36,836 nt of DNA, taken from positions 1 to 36,836 of the forward strand of contig DVGG01000058.1 of NCBI GenBank assembly GCA_018712825.1, given 5' to 3'. Source of the stretch: Candidatus Faecousia excrementipullorum (GTDB lineage: Bacteria > Bacillota > Clostridia > Oscillospirales > Oscillospiraceae). The notes under the pieces were generated by a model that was given only the letters and a program-made list of their open reading frames with translations, searched no databases and was not told the origin of the DNA. A program made the position numbers and the translations under genes. Of this stretch, positions 1 to 7,435 are shown piece after piece. Every line of letters begins with the position of its first letter. The stretch's first letter is position 1.

Positions 1-3
1 TCC

Positions 4-105
4 CCTTTCCACATGGGCTCGTACTTTGGGAAAGTGCCTCCTGTGAATCCCTCAGTCAAAAATCAGAGATTTTTGCCAGCTCCCTTTAGCAAGGGAGCCT
101 TTGGG
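4..105. repeat. Dispersed hairpin repeat, copy A
   Basis: The segment begins CCCTTTCCACA, runs through GTGAATCCCTCAG, and contains two hairpins: CAAAAATC/GATTTTTG, then GCTCCCTT/AAGGGAGC. The same order of blocks recurs at 229-340 in the same orientation and at 26441-26537 inverted. It is an intergenic repeat family, not a gene; an open frame across it from 13 to 405 has no ribosome site and repetitive composition. Confidence 0.75.
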
Positions 106-218
106 GTGCAGCGACGAAGCCCCCCTTGCCAAAGGGGGGTGCCTCGGCAACGCCGAGGCGGGGGGATTCCGTGGCCAAGGCCACGGAACTTATTCACTAT
201 TCACTATTCACTTTTCAC
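106..218. repeat. Hairpin cluster and TATTCAC tandem repeat
   Basis: Three hairpins follow one another: CCCCCTT/AAGGGGG near 120-139, GCCTCGGC/GCCGAGGC near 141-160, and TTCCGTGGCC/GGCCACGGAA near 167-189. They are followed by four tandem heptamers at 191-218, three exact TATTCAC and one TTTTCAC. No gene is seen between the window start and 354. Confidence 0.65.
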
Positions 219-228
219 TAAAAAACCT

Positions 229-340
229 TCCCCTTTCCACACGGGTTTGTACTTTGGTGGAGTGCCAACTGTGAATCCCTCAGTCAAAAATCAAAGATTT
301 TTGCCAGCTCCCTTTAACAAGGGAGCCTTTGGGCAGGGGC
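229..340. repeat. Dispersed hairpin repeat, copy B
   Basis: This is a second copy of the 4-105 repeat in the same orientation, with the CCCTTTCCACA start, the TGTGAATCCCTCAGTCAAAA core and the GCTCCCTT/AAGGGAGC hairpin. It resembles the inverted copy at 26441-26537 more closely than copy A does in the stretch GTGCCAACTGTGAATCCCTC. Confidence 0.75.
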
Positions 341-354
341 TTTGCAAAAAGGTC

Positions 355-383
355 TTGACAAAAGAACGGTTTTCCGATAGAAT
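355..383 (+). promoter_or_regulatory. Sigma-70/SigA promoter of the ABC exporter operon
   Basis: TTGACA at 355-360 and TAGAAT at 378-383 are separated by exactly 17 bases. Transcription should start near 390, directly at the first of three palindromes, so this promoter is probably repressible. The leader to the first start codon would be about 290 nt, 161 of them from an inserted MITE. Confidence 0.8.
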
Positions 384-390
384 ACAGGCG

Positions 391-489
391 GTTAGCAATG
401 CCTAACCGCTTTTTTCCTCTCTATAGGTTAGCGGACGCTAACATTTTGTTGGCGTCCCAAATCTTTACCATTCAATTAGCCTATGCTAA
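391..489. promoter_or_regulatory. Three TTAGC-N4-(G/C)CTAA operator-like palindromes
   Basis: Palindromes lie at 391-406 (GTTAGC-AATG-CCTAAC), 427-442 (GTTAGC-GGAC-GCTAAC) and 476-489 (TTAGC-CTAT-GCTAA). All share the half site TTAGC and a four-base spacer. The first overlaps the expected transcription start. The shape resembles operators of DtxR/MntR/IdeR-type metal repressors; that assignment is inference. The first palindrome, extended to 388-409 and followed by T6, could also act as a transcript hairpin. Confidence 0.6.
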
Positions 490-650
490 GGAACCTCTGA
501 ATAAATCGTCTGCGGCTGGAAAGCTTATCTTTTTCCCCATCCATGCAGAATGGAAAACAGGAAATACAAGAAGTATTCCCCTGTTCTCCATTCTTTTGTC
601 TGAGAAAAAATCTCTCGCTGTCAGCTCTTGCCGATTTAATCAGAGTTTCC
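490..650. mobile_element. 161-bp MITE, copy 1, flanked by CTAA duplications
   Basis: The ends GGAACCTCTG and CAGAGTTTCC are imperfect inverted repeats that continue inward as AATAAATCG/CGATTTAAT. CTAA occurs at both 486-489 and 651-654, giving a 4-bp target duplication. A second copy of identical length, about 89 percent identical by hand count, lies at 4356-4516. The ends and a C(T/A)A(A/G) target recall the IS5 group, so it is probably mobilised by an IS5-like transposase elsewhere. It codes for nothing; an internal hairpin around GTATTC is present. Confidence 0.85.
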
Positions 651-682
651 CTAACTTCCATACTTACAGGAGGGTGATTCCC

Positions 683-2419
683 ATGATGAACAAGCGGCTG
701 GTAAACACTGTGCCGGAGAGCAAAAAATACATCGCCGCCAATGTGGCCTTTCAGTGGCTGGGGCTGCTGGCAAACATCGCCGTGATGACGGCCATTGCCG
801 CATTCCTCCAGGCCCTGTATGTGGGGCAGGTGTCCCAGACCCGGGTGCTTGCCACTGCCGCCATTGTCCTGGCAGGGGTGGGGATTCGGTTTGGCTGCAC
901 CCTGGCATCTTCTGCCATGGGCTACCGCAGCAGCCGGGCGGTGAAAAAGACCCTCCGGTCTGCCCTTTACCGGAAGCTCTTAGGCCTTGGCAGCAGCTTC
1001 CGGCAGCAGGTCTCCACCTCCCAGGCGGTGCAGGTGGCGGTGGAGGGGGTGGAGCAGCTGGAAACCTACTTTGGCTCCTACCTTCCCCAGCTGTTTTACG
1101 CCATGCTGGCACCCCTGACCCTCTTTGTGGTGCTGGCTCCCATCAGCCTGGGCGCAGCGGCGGTGCTGTTTGTGTGCGTGCCCCTGATTCCGGTGTCTAT
1201 CATTCTGGTGCAGCGGTGGGCAAAGAAGCTTCTCTCCAAATACTGGGGAGAGTACACCGCCCTGGGGGACACCTTCCTGGAGAATTTGCAAGGGCTCACC
1301 ACCACCAAAATCTATCAGACCGATGGCCTGAAGCAGGCGGAGATGAACGTTCAGGCGGAGCGGTTCCGGAAAATTACCATGAAGGTGCTGACCATGCAGC
1401 TAAACTCCATCACCATCATGGATTTGGTGGCCTACGGCGGCGCTGCCCTGGGGGCGGTGCTGGGGCTATTGCAGCTAAGGGATGGAACCGTGTCCCTCTT
1501 TGGGTGCCTGATGATTCTCCTTCTCTCGGCAGACTTTTTCCTCCCCATGCGGCTTTTAGGCTCCTTCTTCCACATCGCCATGAACGGCATGGCGGCCTGG
1601 GAGAAGATGGAGAACATTCTGGATTTGCAGACCCCGGTCTCTGGTACCAGGAAGGTGCCGGAAGGGGCAGCCCTTTCCTGCCGGAAGCTGTCCTTCTCCT
1701 ATGACCCGGAGCGGCAGGTGCTGCAAAATGTGACACTGGACTTTCCCCGGGGAAGCTTTACCGCCATTGTGGGAGAAAGCGGCTGCGGCAAATCCACCCT
1801 TGCCTCCCTTCTCATGGGCAGAAACACCGGCTTTACCGGAAGCCTCACCCTGGGTGGCATCCCCCTGGAGGAGATCTCCCAGAAGAGCCTGCTGCAAGCT
1901 ATCACCTACATCGGCCATCAAAGCTACCTTTTCAAGGGTACCGTCCGGGAAAACCTGGCTATGGCCTGCCCGGAGGCGACGGACGAGGCCATGTGGGCTG
2001 TGCTGGAGCAGGTAAAGCTGTCTGATTTTCTTCGGCAGGAGCAGGGGCTGGACACCCTCTTGCAGGAACGGGGAGCAAACCTCTCCGGAGGGCAATGCCA
2101 GCGGCTGGCCCTGGCCCGGGGACTTCTCCATGACAGCCCCATCTACATCTTTGACGAGGCCACTTCCAATATCGATGCGGACAGCGAAAACCACATCGTT
2201 TCCCTGATTCAGGCTCTGGCAGGGAAGAAAACCGTGATTATGATTTCCCACCGCCTGGCAAGCATCCGGGAGGCGGACAACATCTGTGTGCTGGAAAACG
2301 GCCGGGTGGCAGAGTCCGGCACCCACCGGATGCTGCTTGCCCAAAAGGGCGTCTATGCCCGGCTTTATACAGCCCAGCAGGAGCTGGAAACCTATGCACA
2401 AGGAGGCGTTGTCCTGTGA
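683..2419 (+). CDS. ABC exporter subunit, CydD-like fused permease/ATPase
   Basis: A 578-residue half-transporter: an N-terminal membrane domain of about six helices (residues 20-310) and a C-terminal ATPase. Walker A GESGCGKST is at 364-372, the signature LSGGQ at 467-471, Walker B with D491-E492, and the switch His in MISHRLAS. ATG 683 is chosen because AGGAGGG lies 8 bases upstream; the longer frame from 398 would run through the operators and MITE. Its stop overlaps the GTG of the next gene, so the two products should form a heterodimer. The layout resembles CydDC and related exporters, which move thiols or haem-related compounds; no cydAB oxidase genes are nearby, so the substrate is unknown. 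The operator array suggests metal-responsive expression. Confidence 0.85.
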   Translation: MMNKRLVNTVPESKKYIAANVAFQWLGLLANIAVMTAIAAFLQALYVGQVSQTRVLATAAIVLAGVGIRFGCTLASSAMGYRSSRAVKKTLRSALYRKLLGLGSSFRQQVSTSQAVQVAVEGVEQLETYFGSYLPQLFYAMLAPLTLFVVLAPISLGAAAVLFVCVPLIPVSIILVQRWAKKLLSKYWGEYTALGDTFLENLQGLTTTKIYQTDGLKQAEMNVQAERFRKITMKVLTMQLNSITIMDLVAYGGAALGAVLGLLQLRDGTVSLFGCLMILLLSADFFLPMRLLGSFFHIAMNGMAAWEKMENILDLQTPVSGTRKVPEGAALSCRKLSFSYDPERQVLQNVTLDFPRGSFTAIVGESGCGKSTLASLLMGRNTGFTGSLTLGGIPLEEISQKSLLQAITYIGHQSYLFKGTVRENLAMACPEATDEAMWAVLEQVKLSDFLRQEQGLDTLLQERGANLSGGQCQRLALARGLLHDSPIYIFDEATSNIDADSENHIVSLIQALAGKKTVIMISHRLASIREADNICVLENGRVAESGTHRMLLAQKGVYARLYTAQQELETYAQGGVVL

Positions 2420-4056
2420 AAAAAAGCGGATTTACTGTCATGTCCCGGCTCATCGGCCTGGTGAAGCCCCTTTCCGGCTACATGGTGCTGGCGGTGGGGC
2501 TGGGGGTGCTGGGGCACCTGTGCGCCACCGGCATTACGGTGCTGGGGGGCTTTGGAATTTTGCAGATTCTGGGGCTTTCCGCCCCTCTGACCCTGGGAGG
2601 GGTGTTCGCCTTTCTGGCGGTGGCGGCGGTGCTCCGGGGCCTGCTCCGGTATGGGGAGCAGGCCTGCAACCACTTTATCGCCTTCAAGCTCCTGGCCCTT
2701 CTCCGGGACAGGGTGTTCACCGCCTTGCGGCGGCTGTGCCCTGCCAAGCTGGAGGGGAAGGACCGGGGAAACCTCATCAGCCTCATCACCTCGGACATTG
2801 AGCTTTTGGAGGTGTTTTACGCCCACACCATTTCCCCCATCTGCATTGCAGTGTTGTTCTGCCTGGGGGTGGGGGCGTTCCTGGGAAGCTGCCATGTGCT
2901 TCTGGGACTTTACGCCCTGATGGCTTATCTTCTGGTGGGGGTGGTGATTCCTCTGGTCACCTCCCGGCTCAGCCGGGACCGGGGACTGCGGTTCCGGGAG
3001 CAGGCCGGGGACCTGTCCGCCTTTGTGCTGGACAGCCTCCGGGGTCTTCCGGAGATTCAGCAGTACGGCAGGGGAGAGGCCCGGCTACAGGAGATGGAAA
3101 ACCGCACCGCCGCCCTTTCCCAGGTGGAAAAGGCCATGAAGGCCGCCGCCGGGGGAAACGCCGCCGTCACCGGGGCTGTGATACTCCTGCTGGATTTGGG
3201 GATGCTCCTGATTTCTTCCCAGCTTCTGGGCTTTTCCGGAAGCCTGATTGCCACCCTGACACTCATGGGCTCCTTCGGCCCGGTGGTGGCCCTGGCGGCT
3301 CTGGGAGCCACCTTGCAGAGCACCTTCGCCGCCGGAAACCGGGTGCTGTCCCTCCTGGAGGAGTCCCCGGTGGTGGAGGAGATTACCGGCAAGCCCCCGG
3401 TGGAATTTTCCGGGGCAACTGCCAAAAACGTCACCTTTTCCTATGAAAATGAGGAGATTCTCCGGGATTTCTCTCTGGAAATCCCCAAAAACACCATCGT
3501 GGGCATCACCGGCCGCTCCGGCTCCGGAAAGTCCACCCTTCTAAAGCTTTTCATGCGCTTCTGGCAGACCGGCTCCGGTCAGGTGGCAATCGGGGAAACC
3601 TCGGTAGAGGACATCAACACAAAAAACCTTCGAAACATGGAGAGCTTCGTCACCCAGACCACCCACCTGTTCCAGGATACCATCGCCAACAACCTGAAAA
3701 TCGCCAAGCCTGACGCAACGGAAGAAGAACTGATTGCCGCCTGCAAAAAAGCCTCCATCCACGACTTCATCATGACCTTGCCCAAGGGCTACGACACCCA
3801 GGTAGGGGAGCTGGGGGACAGCCTCTCCGGGGGAGAACGGCAGCGGCTGGGACTGGCCCGGGCCTTCCTCCACGATGCCCCCTTCCTTCTGCTGGATGAG
3901 CCTACCAGTAACTTGGACAGCCTGAACGAGGATGTGATTCTCAAATCCCTCCATAAGTCCTGCCGGGACAAGACCCTGATTCTGGTATCCCACCGGAAGT
4001 CCACCATGGGCATTGCCCAAAAGGTCTGCTCCGTGGAAAACGGGAGGGTCAGCTGA
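2416..4056 (+). CDS. ABC exporter subunit, CydC-like fused permease/ATPase
   Basis: A 546-residue partner of the preceding half-transporter. The membrane domain covers roughly residues 10-300. The ATPase has Walker A GRSGSGKST at 366-374, signature LSGGE at 470-474 and Walker B with D494-E495. The start is GTG 2416, overlapping the upstream TGA, with AGGAGG at 2401-2406. The LSGGE variant and the paired order fit a heterodimeric exporter. Its last base is shared with the first base of the downstream YgbA-like gene, so translation is coupled along the operon. Substrate not determinable; export of a thiol or haem-related compound is the analogy with CydDC only. Confidence 0.85.
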   Translation: MKKSGFTVMSRLIGLVKPLSGYMVLAVGLGVLGHLCATGITVLGGFGILQILGLSAPLTLGGVFAFLAVAAVLRGLLRYGEQACNHFIAFKLLALLRDRVFTALRRLCPAKLEGKDRGNLISLITSDIELLEVFYAHTISPICIAVLFCLGVGAFLGSCHVLLGLYALMAYLLVGVVIPLVTSRLSRDRGLRFREQAGDLSAFVLDSLRGLPEIQQYGRGEARLQEMENRTAALSQVEKAMKAAAGGNAAVTGAVILLLDLGMLLISSQLLGFSGSLIATLTLMGSFGPVVALAALGATLQSTFAAGNRVLSLLEESPVVEEITGKPPVEFSGATAKNVTFSYENEEILRDFSLEIPKNTIVGITGRSGSGKSTLLKLFMRFWQTGSGQVAIGETSVEDINTKNLRNMESFVTQTTHLFQDTIANNLKIAKPDATEEELIAACKKASIHDFIMTLPKGYDTQVGELGDSLSGGERQRLGLARAFLHDAPFLLLDEPTSNLDSLNEDVILKSLHKSCRDKTLILVSHRKSTMGIAQKVCSVENGRVS

Positions 4057-4370
4057 TGGATGTGAATCTGGAAAAGAAAATCCTCCGGGAAATGGTTGGC
4101 CTGTACTGCCGGAAAAACCACAAAACCAAAACCCTCTGCCCGGACTGCGCCCGGCTGGAAGATTACGCTCTGGAGCGAATCGAAAAATGTCCCTTCCGTC
4201 AGACCAAAACCTTCTGCTCCTCCTGCAAGGTGCACTGCTACCGCAAGGATATGCGCCAGCAAATCCGGAAGGTGATGGCCTTCTCCGGCCCCAGACTGCT
4301 CCTTTCCCACCCGGTGCTGGTGGTGCGCCACGGTGTGGAAACCCTCAAAGCCAAGGGAAACTCTGAATAA
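4056..4370 (+). CDS. YgbA-family (nitrous oxide-stimulated promoter) protein, altered C-terminus
   Basis: A 104-residue Cys-rich protein. Residues 15-70 hold CRKNHKTKTLCPDCARLEDYA, CPFRQTKTFCSSC and VHCYRKDMRQQIRKVMAFSG, the pattern of the YgbA_NO family, whose E. coli member is induced by nitric oxide through NsrR; biochemical role unknown. The clustered cysteines suggest a metal or Fe-S site. The last four residues, GNSE, and the stop codon are supplied by the MITE inserted at 4356. Without the insertion the frame would read KAKKGMKP and stop at the TGA of 4536-4538, overlapping the next start codon. Conserved residues are upstream of the insertion, so function is probably kept. Confidence 0.8.
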   Translation: MDVNLEKKILREMVGLYCRKNHKTKTLCPDCARLEDYALERIEKCPFRQTKTFCSSCKVHCYRKDMRQQIRKVMAFSGPRLLLSHPVLVVRHGVETLKAKGNSE

Positions 4371-4516
4371 ATCGTCTGCGGCTGGATAGCGGATCTTTTT
4401 CGCCATCCATGCAGAATGAAAAACAGGAAATACATACAGTATTCCGCTGTTTTCCATTCTTTTGTCTGACGAAAAATCTCTCGCTGCCAGCTCTTGCCAA
4501 TTTATTCAGAGCTTCC
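4356..4516. mobile_element. 161-bp MITE, copy 2, flanked by CAAG duplications
   Basis: The ends GGAAACTCTGAATAAAT and ATTTATTCAGAGCTTCC are inverted repeats. CAAG occurs at 4352-4355 and 4517-4520 as target duplication. The length is the same as copy 1 at 490-650. It lies between the YgbA-like and DUF454 genes, supplies a new stop for the former and separates it from the ribosome site of the latter. Confidence 0.88.
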
Positions 4517-4534
4517 CAAGAAAGGAATGAAACC

Positions 4535-4924
4535 ATGAAAAGAGTATGTTATATTGTATTGGGCTGTATCGGCGTAGGGCTGGGAGCCCTGGGTGCGGTG
4601 CTGCCCCTGCTTCCTGCCTTCCCCTTTCTCATGCTGGCCGCCTGGAGCTTTGCCAAAAGCTCCAAGAAGCTGGATGCCTGGTTCAAGGGTACCAAGCTTT
4701 ACAAGAATAACTTAGCGGACTTTGCCGCCGGACGGGGGATGACCAGGAAAACCAAGGTGCGGATTATGCTCACCGTCACCGCCCTTATGAGCATCGGCTT
4801 CTATATCATGGGCAGCCGGGGGATTTACGCCGGGTGCATCACCCTGGCCTGCGTGTGGGTGTTCCATATCCTCTACTTTGTCTTTGGGGTCAAGACCCTG
4901 GTAAAAGAGCGGGAGATGGCATGA
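4535..4924 (+). CDS. DUF454 (YbaN-like) inner membrane protein
   Basis: A 129-residue membrane protein. Residues 4-35 form a hydrophobic hairpin with GCIGVGLGALGAVLPLLPAF, and further helices lie near 70-90 and 95-115. The GxLGxxLPxLPxxPF pattern and the following AxxxFAKSS are typical of DUF454/YbaN, a small family of unknown function. ATG 4535 has AAAGGA at 4521-4526; the frame open from 4409 begins inside the MITE. Its stop overlaps the next start as ATGA. Genes of this family occur near haem, iron or nitrosative-stress functions, which would fit the YgbA neighbour, but this is context only. Confidence 0.85.
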   Translation: MKRVCYIVLGCIGVGLGALGAVLPLLPAFPFLMLAAWSFAKSSKKLDAWFKGTKLYKNNLADFAAGRGMTRKTKVRIMLTVTALMSIGFYIMGSRGIYAGCITLACVWVFHILYFVFGVKTLVKEREMA

Positions 4925-5247
4925 AGAAAACCCTGGGAATCCTGCTGCTGGTGAGCTTTCTTGCCACCGTGTCCGTACCCTTCACCGGGGTGATTGTCCA
5001 TAAGCTGGCCTCCGCAATCTTTCTGCTTCTGAGCCTTGTCCATATCTTCACCGCCAGGAGAAAAAGCAAGCTGGGCCTGTTGCTTCTGGCTCTGGTGATT
5101 GCCGCCTTTGCCTCCGGCGTCCTGGGGATGATTCTATATGATTATCCGGCGGTTCTGGGGCTTCATAAGCTCCTTTCCATGGGAAGCGTCTTTGTCCTGG
5201 GCCTTCACAGCGCCCTATTTTTCCGAAGAAAAAGGGAAAGGGATTGA
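4921..5247 (+). CDS. DUF4405-like small membrane protein, possible haem ligand
   Basis: A 108-residue protein with about four helices, near residues 4-22, 28-48, 55-78 and 84-103. Histidines sit within or next to helices in VHKLAS, LVHIF, LHKLL and LHSALFF, the arrangement expected of a small b-type cytochrome-like protein; DUF4405 is the nearest family I recognise. Haem binding is inference from these histidines. It overlaps the DUF454 stop as ATGA and is the last gene of the exporter operon. Its stop codon lies inside the -35 box of the riboswitch promoter. No cytosolic domain is present. Confidence 0.65.
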   Translation: MKKTLGILLLVSFLATVSVPFTGVIVHKLASAIFLLLSLVHIFTARRKSKLGLLLLALVIAAFASGVLGMILYDYPAVLGLHKLLSMGSVFVLGLHSALFFRRKRERD

Positions 5248-5272
5248 CAAGTTTTCTTTCCCATGTTACAAT
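5244..5272 (+). promoter_or_regulatory. Promoter of the cobalt transporter operon
   Basis: TTGACA at 5244-5249 and TACAAT at 5267-5272 have a 17-base spacer. The -35 box overlaps the stop of the upstream gene. The transcript would begin just before the cobalamin riboswitch. Confidence 0.8.
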
Positions 5273-5285
5273 TTTTAATGAAATT

Positions 5286-5463
5286 GCGAAGTGCCCCTGT
5301 CATCGTATGGAGGCTGGGGAGAATAGGGAACCCGGTGAGAATCCGGGACGGTACCGCCGCTGTATGCGTGGAGGTGCCGGGCGTGACGAAAGTCGGTCAT
5401 TGGGATTACTCCTGAGAAGGCTGCCCGGTTGATCAGTGAAGCGTAAGTCAGAAGACCTGCTTG
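5286..5463 (+). promoter_or_regulatory. Cobalamin (B12) riboswitch
   Basis: Diagnostic blocks are in order: GAATAGGGAA at 5321-5330, GGTGAGAATCCGGGACGG at 5334-5351, CCGCCGCTGT at 5354-5363, and the B12 box AGTCAGAAGACCTGC at 5446-5460. It is followed by an intrinsic terminator at 5519-5557, so binding of adenosyl- or related cobalamin is expected to stop transcription before cbiM and lower cobalt uptake when B12 is plentiful. The exact 5' edge is uncertain. Confidence 0.93.
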
Positions 5464-5518
5464 TGCACATACCGCCGAAGGGCTTGTCCCTCCGGCAACT
5501 TTCAGACGGCAGAAAACG

Positions 5519-5557
5519 GCTGCCCCAGTCTATCCTTTGGACTGGGGCAGCTTTTTT
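5519..5557 (+). terminator. Riboswitch-controlled intrinsic terminator
   Basis: GCTGCCCCAGTC at 5519-5530 pairs with GACTGGGGCAGC at 5540-5551 and is followed by six T. It lies between the riboswitch and cbiM, so it is most likely the expression platform. Confidence 0.88.
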
Positions 5558-5652
5558 GTCGGGGAGCAGGTACGGCCTTTTTGCGCCGGAAGCGATCCTC
5601 AGGGCCCGGGGAACGTTTTATGGAAAATCTTAAACAAAAGGATGATTGTAAC

Positions 5653-6360
5653 ATGAAAAGATGGCTGAAAAATGCATATTTCCTCCTGGCTTTGGGGAGC
5701 ATCCTGCTCCCTCTGCGAGCCAGCGCCATGCACATCGGGGAAGGCTTCCTGCCGGCCGGATGGAGCATTGCCTGGGGCGTGGTCTGCCTGCCCTTCCTGA
5801 TTTACGGCCTGGTGGGGATGAAAAAGCGGATTGCCGCCACCCCTAAGGTGAAGATTCTCCTGGCCATGTGCGGAGCCTTTGCCTTTGTCCTCTCCGCCCT
5901 GAAAATCCCCTCCGTCACCGGCTCCTGCAGCCACCCCACCGGCGTGGGTCTGGGTGCGGTGCTGTTCGGGCCGGGAATCACCTCCGTGCTGGGCTTTATC
6001 GTCTTAGTGTTCCAGGCGCTCCTTCTTGCCCACGGCGGCATCACCACCCTGGGTGCCAACACCTTCTCCATGGCCGTTGCCGGCCCGGTGGCTGCCTGGC
6101 TGGTGTTCAAGGGCCTGAAAAAGCTGAAGGTCTCCACCCCCATCTGTGTATTCGCCGCCGCCTGCCTGGGAGATTTGCTGACCTATGTGGTCACCTCCAT
6201 CCAGCTGGGTGTGGTCTACGGCGGCTTTGGGAAGTTCCTGGGGGTATTTGCCCTGACCCAGATTCCCCTGGCCATCGCAGAAGGCCTGCTCACCGTGGTG
6301 ATTTTCAACATTCTGGAAAAGTACAGCCCCCAGGAATTGCGGGAGCTTTCCGTGCTGTAA
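5653..6360 (+). CDS. cbiM: CbiM, cobalt ECF transporter substrate-binding membrane subunit
   Basis: A 235-residue membrane protein that binds cobalt in the CbiMNQO energy-coupling-factor importer. Residues 1-25 look like a cleaved signal peptide ending in RASA, and the mature chain would start MHIGEGFLP; a free N-terminal Met-His is the metal-ligand signature of CbiM/NikM. The motifs SCSHPTGVG and [22 protein letters not shown] are typical of the family. ATG 5653 with AAAGGA about 11 bases upstream is preferred; ATG 5620 in frame has a weaker site. First gene of four under the B12 riboswitch. Nickel instead of cobalt is possible by sequence, but the riboswitch and the cbiN neighbour argue for cobalt. 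Confidence 0.95.
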   Translation: MKRWLKNAYFLLALGSILLPLRASAMHIGEGFLPAGWSIAWGVVCLPFLIYGLVGMKKRIAATPKVKILLAMCGAFAFVLSALKIPSVTGSCSHPTGVGLGAVLFGPGITSVLGFIVLVFQALLLAHGGITTLGANTFSMAVAGPVAAWLVFKGLKKLKVSTPICVFAAACLGDLLTYVVTSIQLGVVYGGFGKFLGVFALTQIPLAIAEGLLTVVIFNILEKYSPQELRELSVL

Positions 6361-6372
6361 GGAGGAGAAACC

Positions 6373-6657
6373 ATGAAACTTTGGCAGAAAAATCTGATTT
6401 TGATTCTCATTGTGGTGGCCCTGGCGGCCATTCCTCTGTGGCTGTGCCGGGATGCGGAGTTCGGCGGCGCCGACGGACAGGCAGAAGAAGTGATTATGGA
6501 GCTGGCACCGGAATACGAGCCCATCTTCTCTCCCATTTTTGAGCCTGCCAGCGGCGAGATTGAGTCCCTTCTCTTTGCCCTCCAGGCTGCCATCGGCTCC
6601 GGTGTGGTGTTCTTCTGCATCGGCTACATGGTAGGCAAGCGGAAAAAGGCCGACTGA
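6373..6657 (+). CDS. cbiN: CbiN, cobalt ECF transporter auxiliary subunit
   Basis: A 94-residue protein with two transmembrane helices, about residues 7-25 and 69-88, joined by an acidic extracytoplasmic loop (AEEVIMELAPEYEPIFSP). CbiN contacts CbiM and helps load cobalt. GGAGGAGAAACC precedes ATG 6373. The next gene starts one base after its stop. Confidence 0.92.
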   Translation: MKLWQKNLILILIVVALAAIPLWLCRDAEFGGADGQAEEVIMELAPEYEPIFSPIFEPASGEIESLLFALQAAIGSGVVFFCIGYMVGKRKKAD

Positions 6658-6658
6658 T

Positions 6659-7435
6659 ATGGGGACGGATCGATACGCATACAGCTCCCGGCTCCGGCGG
6701 ATGAACCCGGCGGCCAAGGCCATACTCAGCCTTCTGGCCCTGACCCTGTGCCTGATTCTGGGCGGCATTGCCCCGGGGGTTTACACCCTGATTTTCATGG
6801 GGTGTCTGACGGTTCTCTGGGGCAAAATCCCCTTCCGGGTGTTCCTCCGGTTCCTTTTGGTGCCCCTGACCTTTTTGATTCTGGGGTGCCTCACCATCGG
6901 CATCGGGCTTCACCCGGCGGACACCCCCGTGGTGGCGGCGATTCCGGTAGGGGGGAAGCTCCTGGGCTTTACCCAGGGGTCAATATTGCAGATGCTCTCC
7001 ATTTGCAGCAAGTCCATGGGGGTCGTGGGGGCGGTGTATTTTCTCACCCTCACCACCCCTATGACGGATCTGACCCAGGGGCTTACCCGGCTTCACATCC
7101 CGGGACTGCTTATGGAGCTGATGGAGCTGATCTATCGATTCATCTTTGTGCTGTGGGAAACGGCGGGGCAAATCCGCACCGCCCAGGAATCCCGGCTGGG
7201 CTACCGGGGCTTTGCCCGGAGCCTCCGCTCCCTGGGGATGCTGGCCTCCATGGTGTTTTTGCGGGCCTGGAAAAAGGCCGACCGGGTGTACTGCGCCCTG
7301 GAATCCCGGGGCTACACCGGAACCTTGAAAACCCTGCCGGAGGGCTATGAAAAGGGAAATCTGTGCTTTCTCTTTGCCGCCCTGGTGCTTGCCGGGCAGG
7401 TTTTCTGTTATCTTTGGGAGGTGGGAATCCAGTGA
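6659..7435 (+). CDS. cbiQ: CbiQ, ECF transporter transmembrane (T) component
   Basis: A 258-residue integral membrane protein that couples the ATPase to the CbiM/CbiN module. Helices are near residues 20-60, 62-80 and 100-130. Near residue 175 and residue 210 lie the Ala-Arg-Gly-type coupling segments ESRGYTG and QESRLGYRGFAR, which dock into the ATPase. ATG 6659 follows the cbiN TGA at once, with AAAAAGG upstream. Its stop TGA overlaps the GTG of cbiO, so the two are translationally coupled. Confidence 0.93.
   Translation: MGTDRYAYSSRLRRMNPAAKAILSLLALTLCLILGGIAPGVYTLIFMGCLTVLWGKIPFRVFLRFLLVPLTFLILGCLTIGIGLHPADTPVVAAIPVGGKLLGFTQGSILQMLSICSKSMGVVGAVYFLTLTTPMTDLTQGLTRLHIPGLLMELMELIYRFIFVLWETAGQIRTAQESRLGYRGFARSLRSLGMLASMVFLRAWKKADRVYCALESRGYTGTLKTLPEGYEKGNLCFLFAALVLAGQVFCYLWEVGIQ

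Noticed and set aside
191-218. Possible short CRISPR-like array
   Set aside because: The four TATTCAC units are 7 bases long and contiguous, with no spacers and no cas genes in the window.
13-405. Open frame of 130 codons across the repeats at the window start
   Set aside because: It has no ribosome site, spans two copies of an intergenic repeat and several hairpins, and runs through the promoter at 355-383.
388-415. Simple terminator of an upstream gene
   Set aside because: The hairpin with T6 lies immediately after a consensus promoter and matches two further palindromes lacking T-runs, so operator function is more likely.
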